Below, one piece after another: positions 44,779 to 52,763 of a DNA stretch of 64,000 nucleotides; position 1 is the stretch's first letter, and each line of letters begins with the position of its first letter. Source of the stretch: Microbacterium oleivorans NBRC 103075 (GTDB lineage Bacteria; Actinomycetota; Actinomycetes; Actinomycetales; Microbacteriaceae). The DNA lies in contig NZ_BCRG01000001.1 of assembly GCF_001552475.1 (NCBI RefSeq), forward strand, positions 475,662 to 539,661. The letters are read 5' to 3'. A program made the position numbers and the translations under genes. Under the pieces are notes generated by a model. It did no database searches and was not told the origin of the DNA. It saw only the letters and a list, made by a program, of their open reading frames with translations.

Positions 44779-45375
44779 ATGGCGCGAAGCCGTGAGAACA
44801 CGAGGGCTCGACTGCTCCAGGCGGCGCACGAGGTGTTCGCAGAAGTCGGTTTGGATGCGGCATCCGTCGAGACCATCTGCGAGCGGGCCGGTTTCACCCG
44901 GGGGGCGTTCTACTCGAACTTCGAGTCGAAGGACGAACTCTTCCTCGCCCTCATCACGCAGCTGTCCGAGGACAAGCTCGACGAGGTCTCGGTGCGGGTG
45001 AAGAAGCTGTCAGGCTCCCGCGACGTGGTCGATCTGGTACGCCAGATCGCCAGCATGTCGCTCGCGGAGCGGATGGAGCCCCAGCTGCTCAGCGAGGTGC
45101 GGACCCAGGCGCTCCGCGACCCGCGTCTGGCTGAGGCGTTCCTCGCGTGGCGCGCGCAGATGCTGGGGCGCATCGAGACGATCGTCCGCGACGTGAGCGA
45201 GCTGCATGCTCTGCCGTTGCGGATGCCGGTGGCCGACGCCGCGGTGCTCCTCCTCGACATCTCCGAGCAGTGCAGCGTGCAGGCCGCCCTCGAGCGCTTG
45301 TCGGAGCGTCAGGCCAACCGCGCGATGCAGTCGCGGCTCGAACAGGTCGTGCCGCTCCTCGTCGGACCGGTCTGA
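44779..45375 (+). CDS. TetR/AcrR-family transcriptional regulator
   Basis: This 198-residue regulator has the TetR HTH at residues 8-55: ENTRARLLQAAHEVFAEVGLDAASVETICERAGFTRGAFYSNFESKDELF. The remaining 140 residues are the helical ligand-binding and dimer domain, with no family I can name. A GAAGGG ribosome site precedes the ATG. It is divergent from the MMPL-YhgE operon and the twin GATACA-N4-TGTATC sites lie in between, so it very likely represses both. The inducer could be a lipid or hydrophobic compound. Confidence 0.93.
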   Translation: MARSRENTRARLLQAAHEVFAEVGLDAASVETICERAGFTRGAFYSNFESKDELFLALITQLSEDKLDEVSVRVKKLSGSRDVVDLVRQIASMSLAERMEPQLLSEVRTQALRDPRLAEAFLAWRAQMLGRIETIVRDVSELHALPLRMPVADAAVLLLDISEQCSVQAALERLSERQANRAMQSRLEQVVPLLVGPV

Positions 45376-45382
45376 GCCCCGT

Positions 45383-46372
45383 TCACGCGCTCGCGGCGAG
45401 CACTGCGTGGCAGCGCTCGAGCCGGGCCAGCCACCACTCCCCGCGCTCCGCCGGCGCGGCGTGCGCATCGAGGAATGCGCTGTCGACCGTCACCCGTCCG
45501 ACGGGGAGTGAGCCGCCCTGCGGCCGCAGCGGGTCGCGGGTCACATCGGCGGCGAGGAGCGACGCCGTTCCGAGGCCGCAGTCGAAATCGAGCTCGGGGA
45601 GGGACGCCGCCAGGGCGACCCCCATCGCGAGCCCGACCGAGGTGTCGAGTGCGCTCGACACGATCGCGGGGAGGCCCGCTTCTGCGACGACGGACAGAGC
45701 CCGGCGCACTCCGCCCAGCGGCTGCGCCTTGATGACCAGGAGATCCGCCGCCCCCGCGCGGGCGACGGCGACGGGGTCGTCGGCCTTCCGGACGCTCTCG
45801 TCGGCCGCGATCGGGATGTCCATGTAACGGATCCGGGCGCGCAGCTCCGCGAGCTCCGCCACCGTCGCGCAGGGCTGTTCGACGTACTCCAGGTCGAACT
45901 CGGCGAAGGCGTGGATCGCGTGCTCGGCCTCATCGAGGTTCCATCCGCCGTTCGCATCGACGCGGATGCGGCCCTCCGGGCCCATCGCCTCGCGGACCGC
46001 GCGAACGCGCGCCACGTCATCGGCGAGCACCTGACCGGGTTCGGCGACCTTGATCTTGGCGGTCCGGCATCCGTCGAAGCGGGCGAGGACCTCGGCGACG
46101 GATGCCGCGGCCACGGCCGGCACCGTCGCGTTTACGGGGATCTCGCTCCGGAAGGCGGGCGGGGTCGGCTGCCAGCCGTACTCGATCGCCGCCGCCAGCC
46201 AGGTCGCCGACTCGATGTCGCCGTACTCGGTGAACGGCGAGAACTCCGTCCACCCCTCGGGGCCTTCCAACAGCAACGCCTCGCGGACGTCGATGCCGCG
46301 GAAGCGGGTGTGGAGGGGGAGTGACACCACGCGCGCCGTTGCGCGGAGGTCGGCGAGCGGTGGCAGGTGCAT
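45383..46372 (-). CDS. menC: o-Succinylbenzoate synthase
   Basis: This menaquinone-pathway enzyme of the enolase superfamily dehydrates SHCHC to o-succinylbenzoate. The 329-residue protein has the catalytic Lys (TAKIKVAEPG), the metal ligands in RIRVDANGGW (Asp), EYVEQPC (Glu) and IAADESVRK (Asp), and the second Lys in LLVIKAQPLGG. ATG 46372 is chosen since CAGGAT precedes it by 6 bp; GTG 46393 overlaps that box. It is 9 kb from the other men genes and on the opposite strand. Confidence 0.94.
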   Translation of the reverse strand: MHLPPLADLRATARVVSLPLHTRFRGIDVREALLLEGPEGWTEFSPFTEYGDIESATWLAAAIEYGWQPTPPAFRSEIPVNATVPAVAAASVAEVLARFDGCRTAKIKVAEPGQVLADDVARVRAVREAMGPEGRIRVDANGGWNLDEAEHAIHAFAEFDLEYVEQPCATVAELAELRARIRYMDIPIAADESVRKADDPVAVARAGAADLLVIKAQPLGGVRRALSVVAEAGLPAIVSSALDTSVGLAMGVALAASLPELDFDCGLGTASLLAADVTRDPLRPQGGSLPVGRVTVDSAFLDAHAAPAERGEWWLARLERCHAVLAASA

Positions 46373-46395
46373 GACCCCATCCTGGCCCGCCACAG

Positions 46396-47208
46396 TCAGA
46401 GGCGGGTGTACCGGGCGCGGAAGAAGGCGTAGACGCCGTAGGCGATCCAGCCGACACCGATCAGGACGAGCAGGATCTTGCCGGCCGGGAGCTCGGCGAA
46501 CGACCGCAGTGCACCGTCGAGTCCGGTCGACTTCTCGGGGTCGTTCGTCGCCGCTCCCACGAGAAAGAGCACTCCGACGCCGGCGAACGCGATGCCGCGT
46601 GCGACGTAGCCGATGGTGCCGAGGATGCGGACTCCCCGACCGGCCGTGCCCGACGGCATGTTCAGGTCGCGCTCGAAGCGGTGCGTCACGCCCTTGAACA
46701 CCAGGTACGCGGCGATGCCGATCACGACGAGTCCGATCGCGACCACGACGAAGACGCCTCCGGAAGTCGAGAGGAGATCCGCCGTCAGGGAGCTGGTCGA
46801 CCCCGACGAACTCGTGGAGCCGCCCGCGGCGAACGTTCCCGCACTGAACGCGATGACGAGGTAGACGACCCCCTTCGAGCCGTTCTTCACGATGTGCAGG
46901 GTGCGGTCCTTACCGGAGGAGGCGCTGCGGTCGAGGAAGGCGCTCAGGAGGTGCCACAGTCCCAGGGCCGCGAGCCCTACCGTTGCCGCCCACAGGAGGA
47001 AGACGCCCCCGGGAGCCGCCGCGAGCTGCGCCAGGGCGCCGGACTGATCAGCCTGCTCGCCACCGGACTGGCCCAGCGCGAGCGAGATCGCGATGACGCC
47101 GACGATGATGTGGACCACGCCGCTCGCCGCGAAGCCCGCCCGCGCGAGCACCTGGACTGCTCTGCTGTTCTTGGCGCCGTGTGCCGCGCTCTTGGCCGAA
47201 GAGGTCAT
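46396..47208 (-). CDS. DUF1206-family membrane protein
   Basis: This 270-residue membrane protein has six hydrophobic segments arranged as three copies of a two-helix unit, each beginning with an Ala-Arg-Ala/Gly-Phe/Ile-like turn (ARAGFAASGVVHIIVG, VKNGSKGVVYLVIA, YVARGIAFAGVG). This is the DUF1206 pattern. No function is known. TACGCT lies 6 bp before the ATG. It is upstream of menC on the same strand, but menC has its own -10 in the 23-bp gap. Confidence 0.9.
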   Translation of the reverse strand: MTSSAKSAAHGAKNSRAVQVLARAGFAASGVVHIIVGVIAISLALGQSGGEQADQSGALAQLAAAPGGVFLLWAATVGLAALGLWHLLSAFLDRSASSGKDRTLHIVKNGSKGVVYLVIAFSAGTFAAGGSTSSSGSTSSLTADLLSTSGGVFVVVAIGLVVIGIAAYLVFKGVTHRFERDLNMPSGTAGRGVRILGTIGYVARGIAFAGVGVLFLVGAATNDPEKSTGLDGALRSFAELPAGKILLVLIGVGWIAYGVYAFFRARYTRL

Positions 47209-47283
47209 CGCGCCAGCGTACTGATGACGCGGTCCGTCCGCCGGGGGCTTGCGCGGGCGGTACAGTGACGCGCGGGAGGGCGG

Positions 47284-48303
47284 ATGACACCGACATTGCA
47301 CGACGTCGCGCGGCTGGCCGGCGTGTCGATCAAGACGGTCTCGAACGTCATCAACGGGCATCCCCACGTGCGTCCGGCGACGCGCGAGACGGTGCAGCGT
47401 GCGGTCGCCGAGCTCGGGTACACCCCCAACCTCACGGCGCGGAACCTCCGAAGTGGACGGACCGGCGCGATCGCGCTCGCCGTGCCCGATCTCGCGCTCA
47501 GCTACTTCGCCGAGTTGGCAGGCATGGTCATCGCGCAGGCCGAGGAGCGCGGCGTCGTCGTCCTGGTCGAGCAGACCGGCGGTGAACCCGGCCGAGAGCG
47601 GGAGCTGCTGCGGAGTCCGCGGCTCGGGCTCACGGACGGCCTGATCCTCAGCCCTCTGGGGCTCGACGCGTCCGACCTGGCTGCGCGTTCGGCGGCGTAT
47701 CCGACCGTTCTCCTCGGCGAGCGGGTGTTTGACGTGCCGCTCGACCACGTGACGATGCGCAACGCCGAGGCTGCTGAAGCCGCCACCGCACACCTGTTGA
47801 CCGCGGGCCGGCGGCGCATCGCCGTGCTCGGCGCGCAGGACGGCGACGCCGACGGGGCGGCGGGGCTGCGATTGCAGGGGCACCGGACGGCCCTGGACGC
47901 CGCGGGCGTCGGGTTCGACCCCGAGCTGGTCGTCGCCACACGATTCTGGGACCGGTCCGGCGGTGCCGACGCCGTGCGCGATCTCGTCGCCCGCGGGGTG
48001 AGGTTCGACGCCGTCTTCGGGCTCAACGACACACTCGCGCTGGGAGCGATCCGCGCGTTGCAGGAGGCGGGACTGCGGGTGCCGCACGACGTCGCCGTGA
48101 TCGGCTTCGACGATCTGGACGAGGCGCGGTACTCGATTCCTTCGCTGACGACGATCGACCCCGGTCGGCGCTGGATCGCGCAGACCGCGGTGGACACGCT
48201 CCTGGGGCGGATCTCCGACGCGACGGGCGACCCCGCACAGGTGCTGTCGGGTGAGTTCGCCTTACGGGTGCGGGAGTCGTCGCCCGGGGCATTTCAGCGC
48301 TGA
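47284..48303 (+). CDS. LacI-family transcriptional regulator
   Basis: This 339-residue repressor has the N-terminal HTH and hinge (TLHDVARLAGVSIKTVSNVINGHPHVRPATRETV..LGYTPNLTARNLRSGRT) and a type I periplasmic-binding-like sugar domain, ending with DDVAVIGFDDLDEARY-like sequence. A GGGAGGGCGG ribosome site precedes the ATG, with TACAGT upstream. It is 213 bp from a GH51 arabinofuranosidase, which it probably represses in the absence of arabinose or arabino-oligosaccharide. Confidence 0.93.
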   Translation: MTPTLHDVARLAGVSIKTVSNVINGHPHVRPATRETVQRAVAELGYTPNLTARNLRSGRTGAIALAVPDLALSYFAELAGMVIAQAEERGVVVLVEQTGGEPGRERELLRSPRLGLTDGLILSPLGLDASDLAARSAAYPTVLLGERVFDVPLDHVTMRNAEAAEAATAHLLTAGRRRIAVLGAQDGDADGAAGLRLQGHRTALDAAGVGFDPELVVATRFWDRSGGADAVRDLVARGVRFDAVFGLNDTLALGAIRALQEAGLRVPHDVAVIGFDDLDEARYSIPSLTTIDPGRRWIAQTAVDTLLGRISDATGDPAQVLSGEFALRVRESSPGAFQR

Positions 48304-48447
48304 CCGCTGCCCAGCGCGGTGTGCGGCCGTGCGCGGATGCAAGGGATCCTGCGCGACATCCCGTACCACCGGCCGTCCCGCCGGCGTGTCGCCGCGGATA
48401 CATTGCATCGGCCACCGCCCGCAGGGGAGCGCCGCGTCGCGGAGGTC

Positions 48448-48492
48448 TTGACGGCGCGGCATCCACCTCGCCATCATGATTTACAACGTTTA
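48448..48492 (+). promoter_or_regulatory. Promoter and candidate LacI operator before the arabinofuranosidase gene
   Basis: TTGACG (48448-48453) and CATCAT (48472-48477) are spaced 18 bp. Just downstream, AACGTT (48485-48490) in TTACAACGTTTACC forms the palindromic core common to LacI-family operators. Its outer arms are asymmetric, so the operator is degenerate. An operator at this site would overlap the start of transcription. Confidence 0.45.
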
Positions 48493-48516
48493 CCTTTCTC
48501 GAACAAGGAAGCCCCA

Positions 48517-50028
48517 ATGACCTCCGCACGCCTCACCGTCGACGCCGCATCCCCCATCGGGGAGGTCCGCCGCAAGATCTTCGGCGGTTTCGTCGAGCAT
48601 CTCGGCCGCCACATCTACGACGGCATCCACGAGCCCACGCATGAGACGGCGGATGCCGAGGGGTTCCGCACGGACGTCATCGATCTCGTGAAGGAGCTCG
48701 GGGTCGACACGATCCGCTATCCCGGTGGCAACTTCGTGTCGGGCTTCCGCTGGGAGGATTCGGTCGGCCCCCTCGAGGAGCGGCCGCGCCGACTCGACCT
48801 CGCATGGCACTCGACCGAGACGAACGAGGTCGGCCTGCACGAGTTCTCGTCGTGGCTCGACAAGGTCGGCAGCGACCTGATGATGGCCGTGAACCTCGGC
48901 ACGCGCGGAACGCTCGAGGCGATCGATCTGCTCGAGTACTGCAACATCGGCTCGGGCACGGCGCTCAGCGATCAGCGCGTCGCGAACGGTGCGGAGATGC
49001 CGTTCGATATTCGCATGTGGTGCCTCGGCAACGAGATGGATGGGCCGTGGCAACTCGGGCACCGCTCGGCGGAGGACTACGGCAAGCTCGCGTCCCGGAC
49101 CGCGAAGGGGATGCGGCAGCTCGACCCGTCGATCCAGCTCGTCGTCTGCGGCTCGTCGGGTGCGACGATGCCGACGTTCGGCGAATGGGAGCGCGTCGTC
49201 CTCACGCACACCTACGAGGACGTCGACCTGATCTCGTGCCACGCGTACTACGAGGAGAAGGACGGCGACATCGACAGCTTCCTCGCCTCGGCCGTCGACA
49301 TGGACCGCTTCATCGAGACGGTCGTCGCGACCGCCGACCACGTGGGTGCGGTGCAGCGGTCGTCGAAGAAGATCGACATCTCGTTCGACGAGTGGAATGT
49401 CTGGTACCTGTCGCGGTGGGAGAACGTCGAGAAGATCGACGGCATCGACAACTGGCCGGTCGCCCCGCGTCTGCTGGAGGACGTCTACTCCGTGGTGGAT
49501 GCCGTCGTCTTCGGCAGCCTGATGATCTCGCTGCTGAAGCACGCCGACCGCGTGGCCAGCGCCTCGCTCGCGCAGCTCGTCAACGTGATCGCGCCGATCA
49601 TGACCGAGCCGGGTGGGCCGGCATGGCGCCAGACCACGTTCTTCCCCTTCTCGCTGACGTCGCGCCTCGCGCAGGGGACCGCCCTGCGGGTACTGGTGGA
49701 TGCCCCGTCGTACGAGACCGCCGTGTTCGGCGAGGTTCCGCTCGTCGACGCCGTCGCGACCCGCGACGACGAGTCCGGGCGGAGCTCGGTGTTCCTCGTG
49801 AACCGCAGCCGCACCGAGTCGATCGAGGTGACGGTCGACGTGTCCGGGCTGGGCGTGGCGTCGATCACCGAGACCCACACGCTGTCGGACGACGACGTGT
49901 ACGCGAAGAACACGCTGGCCGATCGGGAGCGTGTGGCGCCGCGGGCGAACGAGTCCGCGCGCGTCGAGAACGGCACGCTGACGATCACGCTGCCGCCGGT
50001 GTCGTGGACGGCGGTCGCCCTCAGCTGA
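48517..50028 (+). CDS. GH51 alpha-N-arabinofuranosidase
   Basis: This 503-residue glycoside hydrolase removes terminal L-arabinofuranose from arabinan or arabinoxylan fragments. The acid/base Glu is in MWCLGNEMDGPW and the nucleophile Glu in ISFDEWNVWY; RYPGGNFVSGF and the C-terminal beta-sandwich ending PPVSWTAVALS are also GH51. No signal peptide is visible, so it acts in the cytoplasm on imported oligosaccharides. ATG 48517 has AAGGAA upstream. No sugar transporter is next to it. Confidence 0.95.
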   Translation: MTSARLTVDAASPIGEVRRKIFGGFVEHLGRHIYDGIHEPTHETADAEGFRTDVIDLVKELGVDTIRYPGGNFVSGFRWEDSVGPLEERPRRLDLAWHSTETNEVGLHEFSSWLDKVGSDLMMAVNLGTRGTLEAIDLLEYCNIGSGTALSDQRVANGAEMPFDIRMWCLGNEMDGPWQLGHRSAEDYGKLASRTAKGMRQLDPSIQLVVCGSSGATMPTFGEWERVVLTHTYEDVDLISCHAYYEEKDGDIDSFLASAVDMDRFIETVVATADHVGAVQRSSKKIDISFDEWNVWYLSRWENVEKIDGIDNWPVAPRLLEDVYSVVDAVVFGSLMISLLKHADRVASASLAQLVNVIAPIMTEPGGPAWRQTTFFPFSLTSRLAQGTALRVLVDAPSYETAVFGEVPLVDAVATRDDESGRSSVFLVNRSRTESIEVTVDVSGLGVASITETHTLSDDDVYAKNTLADRERVAPRANESARVENGTLTITLPPVSWTAVALS

Positions 50029-50104
50029 CGCCCCGCAGGAGGCATCCGATCGTTCTGGCGAGACGGATGCCTCTGGTGCGACACTCTCGGATGAGGGGGT
50101 CGGC

Positions 50105-50506
50105 ATGAAGCGTGCGCTGGTCATGGCGGTGTTGCTGGTCGCTGGAACGTTGACGGGATGCACGTCGCAATCGTGCGCGTCGTGGGTGGCGTACGAGTCC
50201 GACGAGGACCGCTCCCGTGATGCGGATCTCGTGGTGGTCGCGGACACCGTTGTGGCCGACGGCACCATGAGCATCTTGGGGTTCGACGCGAACGCTTATC
50301 GAGTGACGATCGGTGATGTCGAGAAGGGTGACGCCTCGGAGGGTGAGACGATCCGGGTGGGGTCGACGGCCGACAACTGCTCGGACAGACCCTACGGAGC
50401 CGGCGACCCGATGCTCGGCAGAAGCGCGCTGCGCATGTTCCTGGTCTCCGAGGGTGGGCAGTGGAGGACGCTCTCGCCCTTCGACGGCGTGCGGCCCGCG
50501 CCGTGA
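50105..50506 (+). CDS. Small lipoprotein, hypothetical
   Basis: This 133-residue protein has a lipoprotein signal (MKRALVMAVLLVAGTLTGC, lipobox LTGC) and a short beta-rich domain with further Cys in QSCASW and DNCSDR, possibly a disulfide. The family is not recognised. GAGGGGG precedes the ATG. Its last codons overlap the start of the next gene (GTGA), so the two are translated together. Confidence 0.65.
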   Translation: MKRALVMAVLLVAGTLTGCTSQSCASWVAYESDEDRSRDADLVVVADTVVADGTMSILGFDANAYRVTIGDVEKGDASEGETIRVGSTADNCSDRPYGAGDPMLGRSALRMFLVSEGGQWRTLSPFDGVRPAP

Positions 50507-51048
50507 GGTTCGTCTTCCACCAGTGCGTCCCGCTCGTGGGTGACCTGCTCGTCCCGGCATCCGATCTGGCGGAGATCGACCCTGACGGGTACGCGCGGGC
50601 GATGGCGAAGTGCGACGACACCCCGGAGCGGCAACATCTCAGGAACACGGCGATCCCGGGCACGGGCCGCACGTGGACCGAGGTCGTCTTTCTGAGTCCG
50701 GTGCATCCGCATGCGATCTGGCGGGCCTGGCGCGAGGTGCGCGGCAAGGATCTCCCTCGTGTGGAGTTCTGGGCGATCCCCGCGGCGGACCTGCCGGTAA
50801 GAACGGTGGTTCTCGACCGCAGCGTGTCTGCCGTCGGTGACCCGATCGACGCGTCGGAGGTTGCGCCCTTCGACGCGGCGTCGTTCACGACGGCGATCGA
50901 GGTACCCGCGGTGAACCGGGTGTGGCTCGAGGAGATGGCGCGTCGCGGTGTGAGCGGAGCCTGGTTCCACGGCATCCCGCATGTTCTGGCGCCAGGCGCG
51001 GTTCCGCTCGGGAATGCGCGCGTGATCGGCTGGGAAGAGCCGGTCTGA
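50503..51048 (+). CDS. Hypothetical protein coupled to the lipoprotein
   Basis: This 181-residue soluble protein starts with VRFVFHQCVPLVGDLLVPASDL and shows alpha/beta segments but no family I can name. GTG 50503 overlaps the lipoprotein stop in GTGA, which is good support for the start. It has no membrane segment or signal. Function unknown; the coupling suggests it acts with the lipoprotein or is simply co-expressed. Confidence 0.6.
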   Translation: MRFVFHQCVPLVGDLLVPASDLAEIDPDGYARAMAKCDDTPERQHLRNTAIPGTGRTWTEVVFLSPVHPHAIWRAWREVRGKDLPRVEFWAIPAADLPVRTVVLDRSVSAVGDPIDASEVAPFDAASFTTAIEVPAVNRVWLEEMARRGVSGAWFHGIPHVLAPGAVPLGNARVIGWEEPV

Positions 51049-51104
51049 CGACGCTCCTCACCCCCCGCGTATCCCCACACCAGATGGTCACCTCGCCGGC
51101 CGAT

Positions 51105-52424
51105 CTAGAAGGGCGGCGGCGGGGTTGGATCCGGCCTGAAGTACGGTCCGCGTCTCGGCGGTGGCATGGCCACGTCCGGATCCGGCGGCGGATCGAGGTG
51201 TGAGATGAAGCGCGCCGCGCGAGCCGGTCGGTCGGTGTATGTGCGGCCGGTCGGGCTGGTCCAGCGCAGCACGCCCGCCTGCGTCTGGACGACACTCCAC
51301 GCGGACGCGTGCTTCAGCACATGATGGCGTCGGCAGAGGTGCGCCAGATTGTCGGGTCGCGTGGCACCGCCGTGCGCGGCATCGACGGTGTGGTCGATGT
51401 CGGAGCGCCACACCGGGAGGCGGCATCCGACGAATCGGCAGTGCTCGTCCCGCGCGCGAAGGAAGCGGCGCAGCCGCTCGGACGGCCGGTAGCGGTCGAC
51501 GGCGAGGACGGTGCCTTCGACCGGGTGCGTCATGACGCGATCCCAGCCCGAGGCCGCGCCCGCCAGGCGCAGAGCGTCATCGAGGGGAACCGGCCCGTAA
51601 CCGGCGAGCACGCAGGGCTCGGTCGAGCCTGCGACGGCCGTCATGACAGGAACCGTCACTTGGACGTGGCCTGTGATGCCGGCCAGACCGTCCCCATGAG
51701 CGACGGGATCTGCGCCGAGGAGAAGATCGGTCAAGACGTCGGCGCGCAGTTCGTCGAGTGAGCGCGAATCGGCTGCGGCGTCACCACCCGCATCCCGCAC
51801 GGCACGCGCCATCGCCCCCAGACGATCGACGATCCCGTGCGCCTCGACCGCTGGCAGATCCGCGATCAGCCGCGCCATGCCGTCTGCGCTGTTAGCCACG
51901 ATCACGCGCCGCGCAACTCTCGCGCGGGCATGGCGGTCGGCGAGCGACGCAGGATGCGCGCGCTCGGCGAGGGCGACGGCGATCGGCCGCAACCGCGTGG
52001 CCGTCGTCTCTTTCGCCTGTGCGAGCACGCGCCGCTCGAACCACGCTCGCGCGTCGTCGTCGAACAGCCCGGCGGATGCGTCGACGATCACCGAAACGTG
52101 CCGCCGGTCGATCGCCCCCTCCTGCCACGCCGCGAGGGTTGCCGGCAGAAGCGTGGACAAGGATGCCGCGGCATCCATTCGCGCCTGCACTGTGCGATCG
52201 CCGATGCGGGTCGCTGCGCCCAGCTGCGCGGCCAGATCGCGCGCGGCGAGGTCGGATCCGTGCGAGGTGGTTCCTTGCGCGTCGAGGGACCTCACCCAGG
52301 CGTGCGCCTCGGCGAGGAGAGCGACCTCAGCGGCCTCTGCCACGGCAATCCGGCGCCTGGCCGCGAGGGCTCGCTCAACGAACCGTTCCGCCCTGCGGAG
52401 GTCGTCGATCGCGGATCCTGACAT
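51105..52424 (-). CDS. DUF222/HNH endonuclease-motif protein (13E12-like)
   Basis: This 439-residue protein has a helical DUF222 region (residues 1-290) and a C-terminal HNH nuclease (SDIDHTVDAAHGGATRPDNLAHLCRRHH) with the Cys pair CRFVGC. It ends in a Pro-rich tail. Members are multi-copy in actinobacteria (mycobacterial 13E12 repeat family), and some are induced by DNA damage. CATGAT lies 6 bp before the ATG. It is divergent from the small gene at 52507, with a LexA-like box between them. It may be domesticated or mobile. Confidence 0.9.
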   Translation of the reverse strand: MSGSAIDDLRRAERFVERALAARRRIAVAEAAEVALLAEAHAWVRSLDAQGTTSHGSDLAARDLAAQLGAATRIGDRTVQARMDAAASLSTLLPATLAAWQEGAIDRRHVSVIVDASAGLFDDDARAWFERRVLAQAKETTATRLRPIAVALAERAHPASLADRHARARVARRVIVANSADGMARLIADLPAVEAHGIVDRLGAMARAVRDAGGDAAADSRSLDELRADVLTDLLLGADPVAHGDGLAGITGHVQVTVPVMTAVAGSTEPCVLAGYGPVPLDDALRLAGAASGWDRVMTHPVEGTVLAVDRYRPSERLRRFLRARDEHCRFVGCRLPVWRSDIDHTVDAAHGGATRPDNLAHLCRRHHVLKHASAWSVVQTQAGVLRWTSPTGRTYTDRPARAARFISHLDPPPDPDVAMPPPRRGPYFRPDPTPPPPF

Positions 52425-52480
52425 GCCTCGATCATGGCACCGACCTCAGACATTGATTCGAAACTGCGTCTCGATTGTGG

Positions 52481-52494
52481 AGAACAAATGTTCT
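52481..52494. promoter_or_regulatory. LexA-like SOS box
   Basis: AGAACAAATGTTCT is a palindrome with GAAC-N4-GTTC, the core of the actinobacterial and Gram-positive LexA site. The box overlaps TAGCCT (52494-52499), the -10 of the gene at 52507, so LexA binding would block it. It is also about 45 bp behind the -10 of the divergent DUF222-HNH gene. The outer C/G of the strict consensus (CGAAC..GTTCG) is missing. Confidence 0.55.
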
Positions 52495-52506
52495 AGCCTG
52501 AGTGTC

Positions 52507-52761
52507 ATGGAAGCCCGGGCATTCGAACACGATCTGACGCTGTGGTTCGTCGACGACGTGCCTGCGCGCATGTTCTTCGGTGGTCGCCGGTGGAGCGTGA
52601 CCGACACCCCCACTCGCCTCGGGCCAGCGACGTGGCCGTCGCCACCCGAGCCGGTTGCACACGCCTGGCGGTTCCAGGCGACCGACCGATCCGGTGTCTC
52701 GTTCGTCTTCGACGTCTACGACGACGGTGACCACTGGCATGTCCACCGTGCGTACTCCTGA
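52507..52761 (+). CDS. Small DUF6504-like protein under a LexA-like box
   Basis: This 84-residue protein has PARMFFGGRRWSVTDTPTRLG, a WRFQATDRSGVSFVFDVYDD core and the ending DHWHVHRAYS. The order W/R-G-R-x-W-x-V, WR, a central F/Y-D-x-x-D and a terminal R-x-Y is like DUF6504 proteins, which are usually found beside ImuB/DnaE2 translesion polymerases. The assignment is by eye only. TAGCCT lies 7 bp before the ATG and overlaps the SOS box. No polymerase gene is near. Role in DNA-damage tolerance is an inference. Confidence 0.55.
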   Translation: MEARAFEHDLTLWFVDDVPARMFFGGRRWSVTDTPTRLGPATWPSPPEPVAHAWRFQATDRSGVSFVFDVYDDGDHWHVHRAYS

Positions 52762-52763
52762 GC

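Noticed and set aside
51105..52424. DUF222-HNH gene as an active mobile intron or homing element
   Set aside because: No intron boundaries, flanking repeats or interrupted gene are visible, so only the family label is kept.
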